Of a DNA stretch of 64,000 nucleotides, positions 31,101 to 43,700 are shown piece after piece. Within the stretch, counting starts at the first letter, position 1; the number at the start of each line of letters is the position of its first letter. The notes under the pieces are model-generated. The model did not search any database, was not told the origin of the DNA, and was given only the letters and a program-made list of their open reading frames with translations. Origin of the DNA: Toxorhynchites rutilus septentrionalis (lineage: Eukaryota; Arthropoda; Insecta; Diptera; Culicidae); assembly GCF_029784135.1 (NCBI RefSeq), contig NC_073746.1:77390704-77454703 (forward strand), in the 5' to 3' direction. Made by a program: the position numbers and the translations under genes.

Positions 31101-32045
31101 GTAGTGGGGGCAAATTGGTCGTGGGGGCAAAGTTGTCACCTTGGTAGTATTACTATTGAGTATTGACACCGTATTGATAGGCACCTTATGTTTGAAGAAT
31201 TTAATGAATTTTGAGACACCCTGTACTTCAGTAGGGCTGTCACATGTCGAAATATAAATAAAAACAAAAATTGCTCTCTCGATAGCCATTCGGCCGTAGT
31301 TCTGTGCGCATGGTATCTAAGGAATTTCTCGTGAAGTTTAGTTTATTCAATCTGATATATTGGACAAATCATCAGTTTGGACGACTGTTCACATATTCTA
31401 GAAGAGGTGAACAGATATTTTGTTCAATCTCAGCGATTAATTAATATAGAAATTATTTTGATGTTTGGGGGCAAAATGACAAAATAACACCTTACAATGT
31501 TCTGTTTACTAAAGCTGATATACCTCATCACATTCTGCTCTTGAAGAACAACCTTTTGTGGCTTTGACCCTGGATAAATATGCCACTCCAACTAAACCAT
31601 GTCTCATTATGCGGAATGTTATGTGTTTCTTACTACGTTTTTGTATGCATGAGAAAATTAAAATTGAGACTCTAGGTGAATAGGCCGAGTTTATTTCATA
31701 CATGTACCTACTATATCAAATATAATTTGAACAAATTTGGACGAAGAAAACGCACATATCTATCCCATTGAGCTTGATATGTGCGAGTAACCATTTTGCC
31801 CCTAACAGGTGACCACTTTACCTCCAAGCAAAAAAAAAGTTCGATTTTTCACCTTTTTTTTCTAATGAAGAAAAGTGTACTATTTTGAGTTTTCATAGTA
31901 AAAGCCGTTTGCTATCTTGAAGAATAATGAGTTGAACTATAAAATTTTTCGAGGAACGGGAATTGAATCGGTATGTGAACCCTGGAATTGGGCATATTCC
32001 TTAGGGTGACCACTATGCCCCCACTTTCTAAGATCGACCAATTTT
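31101..32045. mobile_element. Possible MITE with GTGGGGGCA inverted repeats
   Basis: Left end contains AAATTGGTCGTGGGGGCAAA then GTTGTCACC (31,112-31,140). The right end contains GGTGACCACTATGCCCCCAC and further out CGACCAATTT (32,005-32,045), the near-mirror. About 0.95 kb lies between, with no transposase. Family not identified. Confidence 0.5.
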
Positions 32046-35000
32046 TGTTACGATCGAGCGATTAGAAAACTTTTGTTCACTGAATATCTTTATTATTTTC
32101 GCCCCTCTCCCGTCGATAGAATACCTTTCGCCATTCCTTTAAATTCTACGTAAATCACTAATCTGACCAACTTCTTACGTTGCACATCTAATATTTATCT
32201 TGTAAATTGAACATTTCCAAGTATTTTTTCGAAAAAACACAGATAAAGGCTTGGTGATTATGCGAAAACTCGATTTTTATGCCCTGCGGCTAAACGTATG
32301 TCTCGGGAAAAAACGACGTTTGAATGTTTATATCCACCGATGCCGCATTGTGTGTGTGTGTGATTGTGACGCACGTCCTTTCAATAAAAGTGACTTAAAT
32401 ATACTATCACTACAGCAAATAAGTATCCCGATGAAAAAAAACATTCCTAGTTGTTTTGTAAATGTTTCAAGTTTTTTTTTCAAGTGCGGCTAAACGAATG
32501 TCTATCACTGTAGCTTCGTGTCTTATCGTACGGCTCACATTTGAAAAACCAGTGATTTTTCAGTGATTTGAAGTGATTGAAGTGATTTTTCAGCACCGAT
32601 GACACACCAACGATACAGAACTCATAGAACCTTACGTGACTCGAGAACAGGAATCCCTGCGGACGCGCGCAGATCTGCGCAAAATTTTGAAGTCGTAGTA
32701 TAGAAGTGCGGGGGAGAGAGCTCAGCCAGCGCGCGGTGTGAGAGGCAGCGAGAATCAGTGGGGCGAACAATCCATAACACCACAAGGAAGAAGAGGAAGA
32801 ACCCAAGGCAGAGTTTGACAGATATCCGAACCGAGAAGATCGAAAAAACGAATGCCGCCCGCCATAACACCGTCGCGGCGCACACAATGTGTGTAGGGTA
32901 ACTGCTCCAGTTCGAGACTGGGACAAATAGAGACACCTCCAGGATTGATGGATGACACTTTGGCCCGATATTGAAGGGTCGACAGACAAACGGACGGAGA
33001 CAAGAAAGAATGCTGCTGGTTGTGCTGGGCTCATTTTTTTTGGTCGGTTGTTTTCATTTCCTCCCGCCGCAATAATGAGGAGAGGGCAGAGACGGACCGT
33101 GAAGATTCCGCGCCGTAATGCGAAGATGTCGTGGCTGAAGAGAATACGCGAGCACCGGGAAGATCAGCACGGAAGAAGAATAGGAACAACAAAAAACTTA
33201 CGCCGCGGAGTTGCGGCTAAACGCGCAAAAGATTAAAAAGAACGATACGCGCGCAGACAGAAAAATGATTGTGTGCGATAATGAAGATTGATGTGTTGTG
33301 CGTGCTCGGGAACGTGCATGACTTTGTTAATTATCACTATTAGATTAAGGTGGGTCGGCCCCTCATGGGTGCAACCGCGTCATATGGCACCGGGTGTTTC
33401 CCATCTCACGACCTGTGTGTTGCTAACCTCACATACATGGAACGGGTTTTTGGCATCAAGCTCAGAGCACGATTCTCAGCGTTCGAAGATTTTTCTAGAA
33501 TGTTCAATTTGAAAACTATCCCCGGAATGCAATTACCCGAGCGCTCCCAGGTGGTGTCCAAGTTGAGAAATAATTACCACCTCGGACGTAACCGTCGGAA
33601 TTCCGTTGCGTATCAGCGTCCGCTCATATTTCAGAACAAATCAATAGAGGCTTAATTAAATAAATAGACGATACGTGATGTTTCCGTGGATAAAACGGAT
33701 AATGAGGCCTACCAGCCACGCTGATCCACGCAACCCAGCAGCTGCGTCAGCCGCGTTCTTAGATTCTTGCCTCTGTCTTCCATAAACGGCAAGTGAGCTA
33801 ATTTCTACTTCTTCGTTTTTCTTCGCGTTTGCCCTTGGACAGCAGCCGGTCTCGCGCGTACCATTCGGGATGGATTGGTTTGGGCTAGCTAGAAAAACGA
33901 CGGACGATATTCCTTTATTTGGAGCGCGCGACTCTGTGATAATGAGATCTCACAATGGGGGAATCCCTCACCGAGGACCGCTTGCATCATCAAACGCCAT
34001 GGAGGGATGCGCGACGATGGCAGTCCCATGTGCTCATTAAAGTGAGAAAACCAGAGCGGGACAGGAAATTAGAAGAAAAACTCAGCGAGTGAAATAATTA
34101 CTATCGCACTGAACCTTTCGGGGAGGGGTGGTATTGGAGAGCCGTGGCGGGGTCGAAGGGGACATTGGATGTCTTCCTGGTCTTCTGCTCTCTGAGATAT
34201 GTTTTTGTGTTTGGTTCTGGCTGTTACTGAGCTCTTGATTGGAACCTATAATCAACATATTTAATTGAAGGCAAGAGCGATGAATAACTTCACCACAGAG
34301 ACACAACTGAAATCCACTAATGATTGTTGCGAGTTGCAGCGGATTCGCTCGAGTCCATCACTCATCCGGGTTGATTCGGTTTGACAGCTTAAAGCGAACC
34401 ACATGTGAGTCCAATTTTGGGTTCACATCTTGCCGTTTATGCTGGTTAATGATGAGCATTCTAGGGAAGCGTAAATCTTCTTCACAGGCATAGCTCTGGA
34501 AACGAATTTTATCTTCAATTTCTGCTTTGATTGCGGGATTTTTGTCTACCTTGGTCGCACAAGGTAGAATGAAACTATACATGATCTTAGTAATAAAACT
34601 TACTTGGATATTCCAGTTTAGAGGAAAGCTCATGAACCGAAATAATTAACAAGTAAAACTAAAATCTCGATCAATTTACATTACGGAATTTATATATGGA
34701 CACTTCGTTCAAAGAAAAATTATGATCGTATTACATACAATTCTACAAAAAGTTGTGAGACATAACCACACACAAAAAGTAAAGGTTCCTTAACAAAAGT
34801 AAGGTTTTCGATATCTGGGATCAAATTATTCGATGGTTGAATTCGAGTAAAGAGAAACACTTGCAAGTGTTTCGGGGACTTCCTTAATAACCGCAGACAG
34901 TATCTATGAGATAAAGGTGTCAATAGACCGCACCATGCTGTTAACTGTTGACATTGGCTTTGTACTAGGAAGTCCCAATGTAGTTCAACTATCATATCTC

Positions 35001-35169
35001 ATGAATACAATTTGGAGGGTGGATGAACCAGCATAAAATGACGGTGATTGTTCCCGTCCATCCGTCATTACTCTGGATATCAATGGAAGAGTTGAAGCTT
35101 TCAAATATCCGGACGTGCTTCTGCACGAAAAATTTCAATGATACGAACTAATTAGACGAATTTCATGCC
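32046..35169. other. Repeat-poor, GC-richer stretch with no identified gene
   Basis: From 32.6 to 34.4 kb composition is balanced and repeats are few. Open frames occur at 32,480-33,034 (minus), 32,952-33,236 (plus) and 33,350-33,655 (plus), but they overlap on opposite strands, lack known domains and show no splice-consistent arrangement. This may be host non-coding sequence. Confidence 0.3.
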
Positions 35170-35310
35170 ATCTCGTCTAAGAAGTAGGCAGCGCCATCTC
35201 AGATAGCATTGAAACGATGTGGGTTTAAACGTTGCTTAAGCCACTTTGCTTACTCGAAATCTTCAAAAAAGAATTGGACGACTATTTGAAAACTATTTCT
35301 TAATTTTGTA
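35170..35310 (+). repeat. Dispersed repeat family R2, copy 2
   Basis: AAGTAGGCAGCGCCATCTCA, TTGCTTACTCGAAATCTTC and AAAAAGAATTGGACGA parallel the copies at 13.34 and 48.29 kb. Confidence 0.6.
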
Positions 35311-35349
35311 CAAACATTCATAACTATAATTTCAATGTACTGTAGAGAT

Positions 35350-35982
35350 GCAACTGTAGAGAGATGCGTCAAAATTAGAGATTTAGGTATAATCCTTGAT
35401 TCGAAACTTACTTTTGGCGAACAATGATCAATAAAGCAAATAGTATGCTCGGTTTCATAAAAAAAAATTAGTTACAATTTCAGTGATCCATACACAATAA
35501 AAACATTGTATATAAGTTTTGTAAGATCTATTTTAGAATATTGCAGTGTTGTATGGGCACCCTATCAAGAACTGCACTCCAATCGAATAGATTCAGTACA
35601 AAAACAATTTTTATTATTTGCCCTGAGAAAGCTAGGTTGGACAACATCTCCCCTTCCCCCATATGAAGCTCGTTGTATGTTAATAAAAATTGAAACACTT
35701 GAGAAACGCAGAGAAAATGCCACAATTTCATGTTTAATTGACTTAGTTCCTCACAGGATTAGCTCTGAAAACTTACTTGAAAATCTAAATTTTTATGCAC
35801 CAACACGAGCCTTGCGAGCACGGAATTTGTTCAAACCAACTTCATTTCGAACTTTATATGCTATGAATGGTCCACTTAATAGAATGATGAGAACGTACAA
35901 TAAGTACAGTAATGTAATTGATGTGACAATGACGAAGAAATTATTGAAAAAGTCATTGACTGAAAGATCATTGTATTCGTAA
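35350..35982 (+). pseudogene. 5'-truncated LINE ORF2 carboxy-terminus (CR1/Jockey-like)
   Basis: The plus strand reads RDLGIILDSKLTF, then after a slip SMLGFIKKN, then one open frame to 35,982 with VRSILEYCSVVWAPY, RIDSVQKQFLLFALRKLGW, LPPYEARCMLIKIETLEKRR and a basic end. This is the thumb and C-terminal region typical of Jockey/CR1-type ORF2 proteins. It differs clearly from CR1-A (which reads RLQRLQNKIMRLI), so it is another family. The RT palm is absent because the element is 5'-truncated near 35,350. A 3' UTR with AATAAA near 36,135 follows to about 36,160. Confidence 0.75.
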
Positions 35983-36164
35983 ATTACAGTTTTGTCATAT
36001 ATGTTTGCTGCGTTGAAGTTCGTAATTTATTATTAATACTAAAGACATGATACCTCTTATAATTGATTTTCATAAATATAGCTATAAATTATTCATTAAG
36101 TGTATTAAGTGTGTTGTCTACTATAGTTTGACGAAATAAAGAAATAGAAATACCAACAATATTC
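35983..36164 (+). other. 3' UTR of the truncated LINE
   Basis: AT-rich, with ACGAAATAAAGAAATAGAAAT close to the end. The exact 3' end is not resolved. Confidence 0.4.
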
Positions 36165-36895
36165 TAGTCGAAGGATAAAATATAGGATAAAATATGGCTG
36201 AAAAAAAAAAGAAAATTAACGAAAAAATATTTTAAATTAAACTTAAAAAAGGTTTTTTTTATTCTCAAAAAAAAGTATGAACAGCGGTTATAATTTCCAA
36301 CAAGTCACCCATACATTGGAAGATGGGAACTTTTACAGTGAAAAAGTTTTTCTAACAACAACTTTTTCATGTTTTCTTTTAAAAAGTTACAACTACTTTC
36401 GTTTTAAGTCAAGATAGCAATATAGTGTATTCGACAAAGTTTTCGATTTTAATAAAATATGAACTTTTGTCGAAGACGTCAATTTTGTATCTTTTATAGT
36501 TTCTTGGAATATATGGCATTTTTGTATGTAGACTCCTGAAAAATATAATAACATTTTTATGTGTAAATTCTCGCATTTGATATGTTCTTGACGTGTTTTC
36601 AAATAGAAAAAAGTTTACAGAATATGTCAATCGCAAAAAAATACAGACTAAAACGTTACGAGTTAAACGCTAATAGTAATTTTTGGAAAAGTTGTTGTTA
36701 GGAAAACTTTTTCCCTGTAGCAGTGCCCTTCGATGTTTGGGTATCTTGTTGATAATTGTGTGGGCCATGCTTAGAATTTTTGTTCATAATTTTAGTTTAA
36801 AATAATTTGCTTTAATAAAATTTCTTATTTTTTTGTAATTTTTATTGAGAAGTTATATAATTTTCTACATATCATTCTTTAGTCATCAGTATTGT
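36165..36895. mobile_element. FB2 foldback element, copy C
   Basis: Inverted arms at about 36,165-36,385 and 36,675-36,895 (ATTTCCAACAAGTCACCCAT, CAACAACTTTTTCATG against AAAAGTTGTTGTTAGGAAAA). The middle shares AAGTCAAGATAGC, ATATAGTGTATTCGACAAAG and GTAAATTCTC with copy A in the same orientation, so copies A and C are full relatives. Confidence 0.65.
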
Positions 36896-36904
36896 CCAAA
36901 TCCT

Positions 36905-37180
36905 CTCATGTCCCTTCCTTTCCGTGACAATTTTTTTTTCGAGATGACAGTAAATCTCCACGTATCAGACATTTGGCATAAAAGAAAATCGAAAACAACA
37001 TTTTCATGTATCTCCCCTCCCCTCCGTGATTTTCCGATTTAAAAAAAACTGAAACTTTAACCGCTTTGCGCCACTCTCCCTTAAGTCCAATTGAGCTGAT
37101 ATTTTGCATCGGGTGTTTTTTCGGTCGGTGAACATTTTTTATGGGGTAACTTTTCGAAATTCGGGATGACCAAGGGTGAC
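36905..37180. repeat. Dispersed repeat family R1, copy 2
   Basis: CACTCTCCCTTAAGTCCAAT, GAGCTGATATTTTGCATCGG and GTGTTTTTTCG match copy 1 at 9.63 kb, same strand. Confidence 0.65.
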
Positions 37181-37218
37181 AACCGGGGCGGAATACCCAC
37201 CGTGTACTACGCCACTGC

Positions 37219-38168
37219 ATTTAGCATTGAGCGTTTAGCGTTTAGAGTTGAGCGTCGAGTGTTTAGTTTTGATAGTTGAGAGTTTGGCATTGAGCGTTGA
37301 GCGTTTAACATTGAGGATTGAGCGTTAAGTGTTGAGCATTAAACATTGAGCGTTGAGCGTTAAACATTAATCGTCGAGTGTTAAGTATTTGAATTGTAGG
37401 ATTGAGCATTGAGCGTTTAGTTTTGACAGTTAAGAGTTGAAAATTGAGCGTTGTGCGTTCAATTTTGAGCGTTAAACATTGAGGATTGAGCGTTAAGCGT
37501 GGAGCACTAAGCATTGAGCGTTGAGCATTGAGCATTGAGCATTTTGCATGGAACGCAGAGCGTTTAGTTTTGAGAGTTGACAGTTTAGCATTGAGCGTTT
37601 ACTTTCGAGTATTAAACATTGAGCGTTGGCGGTAAGTATTTAGGATTGAGCGTTTACTTTTGAGTGTTAAACATTGAGGATTGAGCGTTAAGCATTGAGC
37701 ACTAAGCATTGAGTGTTGAGCGTTGAGCGTTTAGTGTTTAGAGTTGAAAGTTGAGAGTCTGGCATTGAGTGTTGAGCGTTTACTTTTGAGTGTTAAACAT
37801 TGAGCGTTGGGCGTTAAGTATTTAGGGTTGAGCGTTGGGAGTTTAGCATTGAACATTGAGTGTTGTGCGTTTACTGTTGAGCGTTAAACATTAAGGATTG
37901 AGCATTAAACATTGTGCGTTGAGCGTTGATTGTTAAGCATTCAGGATTTAGCATCGAGCGTTTAGTTTTCAAAGTTGAGAGTTTAGCATTGAGCGTTTAG
38001 CATTAAGCATTTAGCATTGATCGTTGAGCGTTTAGTGTTGAGAGTTGACAGTTTAGCATTGAGCGTTTACTTTTGAGTGTTAAACATTGAGCGTAGCCGG
38101 TAGGTATTTATGATTGAGGGTTGAGCGTTTAGTTTTGAAAGCTGGGAATTAAGCACTAAGCATTGAGC
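37219..38168. repeat. Degenerate heptanucleotide satellite, about 950 bp
   Basis: The sequence keeps a 7-bp rhythm almost throughout: TTGAGCG, TTTAGTT, TTAAACA, TTGAGGA, TTAAGCA and similar. Units nearly all begin TT or TC and carry A at the fourth place. Roughly 135 units. Because 7 is not a multiple of 3, translation in any frame gives a seven-residue repeat (for example LNAQRSM on the minus strand), which explains the open frame at 37,305-37,535; it is not a gene. Flanked by an R1 repeat on the left. Confidence 0.85.
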
Positions 38169-38590
38169 CGATTCCGTTTGTCCGTGTGCTTCTTTACTAC
38201 CGCTATTTCACCCTAACACTTACTTCGTCTAACTGCACTCCACTAACTCCATCTCCGGTTACTTAGGGCCAATTTCAGTGAACCGAAAGCCATCATCTTA
38301 GTTTCCAAAATGGCATCGAAAATCGATGTTCAACTTCTGCTGCTAAAGTTCTTTCACCAAATATCCATTTCATATGGGTATTTTTCAAACTCAATATCAA
38401 CAAAGCGGAAGTCAAAACAACTCAACTTTTTCAACTTTTTCAGATATTACTTTTTCAGCTGTTACCTATATAATTGAGAGTGTATGCCATTTCCAGCCAA
38501 TTGGGAGTAGATTCGTGGCAAAAAAAAATAAGGAGTCGGCTCAGAACTATGGGGGTCAGTTTAGGACCACCCTTTTTTGATGGCGTCCAT
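38169..38590. other. No gene identified
   Basis: Unique-looking sequence that continues at 44,787 if the I-type element is removed (pre-insertion site GGCGTCCAT plus the 12-bp target plus CGATTTGGCC). Confidence 0.4.
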
Positions 38591-38602
38591 AAAAGGGACT
38601 TC
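38591..38602. repeat. Target-site duplication of the I-type element (left)
   Basis: AAAAGGGACTTC, repeated exactly at 44,775-44,786. Confidence 0.9.
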
Positions 38603-39113
38603 ATTCGCTATCTAACTCTTGACGAGTAAAGTTCAGTGTCGGTATTGTGCGTTGCCACTTTTGCTATTGTGATATTGGTACGAGTGAATCGTGTACGAGT
38701 GAAGGTCATTGCTGTCCGCTTTCGACCTGACCTTTTGTGAAGTGGAACGAAGGAACAAAGGAAGCAGCGCTCTCGCAGCGAGCCGGATTGCGGCTGTTGA
38801 ACTGATTCGGCATAACGGGATCGCCATCGCGTGACTGTCGCAAACGGGATTCATCATCACGTGGCTGCGTAAGCTATTCTTGCGCTATTGTGTTGTCTCC
38901 GTAGCACGTAGCCTCTGTCTCTCCCTGATTAGGGCAGTAGAGCGCATTATTGGAACAACTTATATATTAAGGTACACATATTTATTATTAATATTATTAT
39001 TTAAATCATTTGTTCATTGTTTAATATTATTATCATAATTTTTTTTGCTATTTTTTTAAAGATTATTGTTAAAATCAATAATAAATTAGAAATAAGACAG
39101 AAATTTTTGTAAA

Positions 39114-40756
39114 ATGGAGAATAGTGGAGGATTTCCAGAGATGGAGATCTCCGATAATGAATCTCATACAAGATCTGGGAAAAAACATAAACGAGTCCCT
39201 CATAAGGAAGATAATTCTTCTGGGGACGAATCCGCTCATCCTACCAAGCCCCCCTCTAAGAAAATTGCAAGCCTCCCTTCTCAACCCACTGTTACTTCCA
39301 CTCCCCCTCTCCCATCATCGATTTCGCTTCCCCCTTCTGATGCTTCCGATCCAACCCAATCCTCGTCCTCGTCCTCATCCTCATCCTCGTCCTCGTCCTC
39401 GTCCTCGTCCTCATCCTCATCCTCATCCTCATCCTCGTCCTCGTCCTCGTCCTCGTCTTCCCCCTCTGTTGTCTCCGCTCCACGTGTCAGAGTTTATCCA
39501 GAAGAAGAACTGGAACTGGTCCTTGGGTTGTTTTCCTCCGACCAAAACCGAAAGGAAAAAACCTTAACGTGATTCAGATCATGAAAGATCTGGCCAGATA
39601 CACTTCTGTATCTGAAATTCGCAGGGTTAGACCGAACAAATTTCGAGTTGTCGTGAATGACCGGAAACACGCAAACGAGATTGTTGCTGATCAACATTTC
39701 ACTCTCGAATATCGAACATTTATACCCTCCCATAACGTAGAAATTGAGGGGGTTATAACTGAAACGGGTCTGCCGAGCGAACAAATAAAAGCAGAAGGAA
39801 AAGGCAAGTTCAAGAAGCTCCCCTCAATGGAAGTGAAAATCTTGGACTGTCGCCAACTCTGGAAACTTTCCCATGATGGGGACCAAACTAAATTCACGCC
39901 GTCCGACTCGTTTCGAGTCACCTTTGCTGGTGCCGCCCTAACTGACTAAGTTATGGTGGACAAATTGTGACTACCTGTGCGACTCTTCGTGCCAAAGCCC
40001 ATGACTTGCAACAAATGCAAGTCAGTTGATCACACTTCGGATTATTGTGCCAACAAGGAGCGCTGTGCCACTTGCGGAGAGCAACATGAGGGGAAATCCT
40101 GCAGTGCGACTGAGCATAAATGTCCATATTGCGGGAGATCCCCACACGAGTTTGTGAAAATTACAAGAGTCGCTGGGAGAAACGAAAGCGCTCTTTAAAG
40201 GAACGCTCGAAGCGCACATTTGCGGAAATTTTGAAGGGCGCTTCGCCACTTCGCCACCCAATAACAAGAACAACCAATCTCAACACATAATACCTTTTCC
40301 ACGTTGCCAGTTGATGAAATGAAAGCGGATACAGCTAGCGGGGGCACACCGTTTATTTTCAAAGGGAATTCCCGGCGCAAAAATGTGACCACTCCCAAAG
40401 TTCAAGAACAAGTCCCCACGGTTATATTCTCTGTTAGCTTGCCTAAAAAATCGAGTGCAGCGGATAAGCAAAACCAGGTTCCTCCTGGCTTCCGTGGGAA
40501 TATTTCATCTTCGAACGACCCAGCACTCGAGGGGACATCAAAAACCCCAACTGTCCCTATTTTTCCGTCCAGTTCAACTTCCCAATCGGGATTTATAAAG
40601 TTGTCTGACCTTTTGGATGAAATCTTCAAGTGTTTTAATGTTTCCGACTCCATCAGAACCATTGTCATCTCAATGCTTCCAGTATTAAAGACAATTTTGC
40701 AACAATTGATGCAAACATGGCCCCTCCTTACAATGATTATCTCTCTTGATGTCTAA
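39114..40756 (+). pseudogene. I-type ORF1: CCHC nucleic-acid-binding protein, broken
   Basis: The ATG at 39,114 begins MENSGGFPEMEISDNES, leading into a proline-rich and then a pure serine tract (39,361-39,460). Near 39,500 the frame shifts and continues with FLRPKPKGKNLNVIQIMKDL, VRPNKFRVVVND and FRVTFAGAAL, a conserved RRM-like block of I-type ORF1. Two in-frame stops (about 39,947 and 39,968) follow, then RLFVPKPMTCNKCKSVDHTS and zinc knuckles CNKC, CATC and CPYC. A frameshift near 40,165 and another before about 40,300 precede the tail, which ends at 40,756 and overlaps the ORF2 ATG. Its normal role would be RNA packaging. Confidence 0.82.
39361..39460 (+). repeat. TCC-TCG/TCC-TCA microsatellite coding for polyserine
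   Basis: About 33 triplets, nearly all TCC, TCG or TCA, alternating with hexamer rhythm. Encodes about 33 consecutive serines in the ORF1 frame. The frameshift that kills ORF1 lies just downstream. Confidence 0.9.
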
Positions 40757-43700
40757 TTCAAATAGAGAGGTCGGAGATATCACTGTTCTACAGTGGAATT
40801 GTCGTAGTCTTATCCCTAAATTGGATACATTCAAATTTTTAATTCATAACTTCAATTGTGATGTTTTTGCTCTGTCCGAAACGTGGCTTTCTTCGCGAGA
40901 TGATATCTCTTTCCACGATTTTAATATTATACGCTGGGACCGTGATGATAGATACGGAGGGGTGCTTTTGGGGATCAATAAGTGCCACTCATTTTTTAGA
41001 ATTGACCTTCCACCTATTGGAGGGATCGAAGCTGTTGCTTGTCATGCAAACATCAGAGGCAAAGACCTCTATATTGTCAGCTTGTATTGGCCTCCGAGAG
41101 CTGCGGTTAGCCGCAAACAACTTGATGACATGTGCTCACTCCTTCCTGAGCCACGATTGATCTTGGGAGACTTCAACTCTCACGGAACTGCCTGGGGGGA
41201 ACAGTACGACGACAATCGTTCATTGTTGATATATGACCTTTGTAACAGCTTCAATATGACCGTTTTGAACACTGGGGAAACAACACGTGTACCTAAACCT
41301 CCTGCTAACCCAAGTGCTCTTGACCTCTTGCTTTGCTCGAATTCACTATCGTTAGATTGCAAGTGGAATGTAATCCAGAACCCCAACGGTAGTGATCACT
41401 TGCCAATCAAAATTTCCATCACCATTGGGTCGAATTCTTCTGAATCTATAAACATGGCATATGACCTCACAAGACACATTGAATGGAAAAAATATGCGGA
41501 CGCGATTGCTCAAGCCATCAATTCCAGAGATGGTTTACCTCCATTGGAGGAGTATAACTTCCTTTCTCGTTTGATCTATGACAGCGCGGTTCGCGCTCAA
41601 ACGAAACCCATCCCAGGTTCCACCATTTCCCGAAGGCCTCCCAATCTATGGTGGGATAGCCAATGTTCCAAGCTTTATGTAGAAAAATCGAATGCATTTA
41701 AAGCTTTTCGGAAACGAGGAACCATTGACAATTTTCAAACGTATTTAGACCTTGAAAATCAATTTAAAAACTTAATCAAAGGGAAAAAACGTTCTTATTG
41801 GCGAAATTTCGTGGGAGGTTTGTCACGAGAAACGTCAATGAAAAAATTATGGAAAGTGGCTCGAAACATGAGAAATCGCTCTTCAACGAATGAAAGCGAA
41901 GAATATTCACATCGATGGATTTTTAATTTTGCACGGAAGGTTTCTCCTGATTCCGCTCCAGTGCAAAAAATTGTTCGAGATATACCACAAGGTAGGTGCG
42001 ATCTTGATTCTGAGTTTTCGATGGTAGAATTCTCTCTTGCTCTGCTTTCATGTAACAATTCTGCTCCGGAATCGGATAGAATTAAGTTCAACTTGCTGAA
42101 AAACCTCCCTGATATGGCGAAACATCGCTTGTTGAATTTATTCAATCGGTTTCTGGAGAATAATATTGTTCCAGATGATTGGAGACAAGTACGAGTTATA
42201 GCTATTCAAAAACCTGGAAAACCCGTGTCCGACTTCAATTCGTACCGCCCAATAGCAATGCTGTCTTGTATACGGAAATTGTTGGAGAAAATAATCTTGT
42301 TTCGCCTTGATCGATGGGTTGAAACGAGTGGCCTACTCTCAGATACACAATATGGGTTCCGCAGGGGCAAGGGAACGAATGATTGTCTTGCGTTGCTTTC
42401 TTCAGAAATTCAAATGGCTTACGCCGAAAAAAAACAAATGGCTTCAGTATTCTTGGACATAAAGGGGGCTTTGGATTGTGTTTCAATAGAGGTTTTGTCG
42501 GACAAATTACACTCTCGGGGTCTGCCGCCTCTATTGAATAATATGTTATATAAATTGCTTTGTGAGAAACATTTGAACTTTTCTCACGGAGATTCAGCAG
42601 TTAGTCGGGTCTCTTACATGGGCCTCCCCCAGGGCTCATGTTTAAGCCCCCTTTTGTACAACTTCTATGTAAGCGACATCGACAATTGCAGCCTAAGACA
42701 ACTTGCAGATGATGGAGTGGTGTCTGTCGTAGGTTCAAACGAATCCGACCTGCAAGGACCCTTACAAGATACTTTGAACAATTTTTCAACCTGAGCCATT
42801 GGGCTAGGGATCGAATTCTACACGAAGAAAACAGAGATGGTGGTTTTTCCTAGGAAGGATAGACCAGCAAAACCAAAGCTTCAACTTTTGGGTAAACCGA
42901 TCACTCATGCTATGTCATTCAAGTATCTTGGGGTCTGGTTCGACTCCAAATGTACTTGGGGGGCCCATATTAGGTATCTGAGTAAAAAATGCCAACAAAG
43001 AATAAATTTTCTCCGTACAATTACCGGCACTGGGTGGGGAGCCCACCCAGAAGATCTTATAACGTTGTATCGAACAACTATTCTCTCAGTGATGGAGTAT
43101 AGCAGTTTCTGTTTTCAATCAGCTGCCAAAACACACCTCATTAAACTCGAGCGAATTCAGTATCTTTGTCTCCGTATTGCGTTGGGATGTATGCCCTCAA
43201 CGCATACCATGAGTCTCGAGGTTTTGGCAGGCGTACTCCCACTAAAAGATCGCTTCAATTTATTATCTCTTCGGTTCCTCATCCGGTGTAAGGTTATGAA
43301 CCCATTGGTGATCGGGAATTTTGAGCAGCTGATCGAGCTAAATTTTCGCTCCGGATTCATGAGTTCATATCATGAATTCATCTCCATGCAGGTTGATCCT
43401 TCTTCGTATATTCCCAACCGTGTTTGTTTCCCTGACTACATCAATTCCTCTGTGCATTTTGATCTGTCCATGAAGCAAGATATCCATGGATATTCAGAGT
43501 ACCAACGATCGAGGATCGCTCCAACGATCTTCGATGAAAAGTATGGGCGTATCAATTGTGATAATATGTACTTTACTGATGGGTCCACTATAAACGATTC
43601 CACAGGATTTGGAGTGTTCAACGAATTTTTTAGCACCTCACACAGTCTTCAGAATCCTTGCTCAGTGTATATTGCTGAATTGGCAGCAATACACTGGGCG

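Noticed and set aside
32480..33655. Host gene in the GC-richer stretch
   Set aside because: Open frames on both strands overlap, none has a known domain, and their occurrence fits the GC composition.
37305..37535. Open frame on the minus strand with heptapeptide repeats
   Set aside because: It is the translation of a 7-bp satellite; any frame gives a seven-residue repeat.
39292..39483. Arg/Thr- or Arg/Pro-rich frames overlapping the serine tract
   Set aside because: They are antisense or off-frame readings of the TCC-TCG microsatellite.
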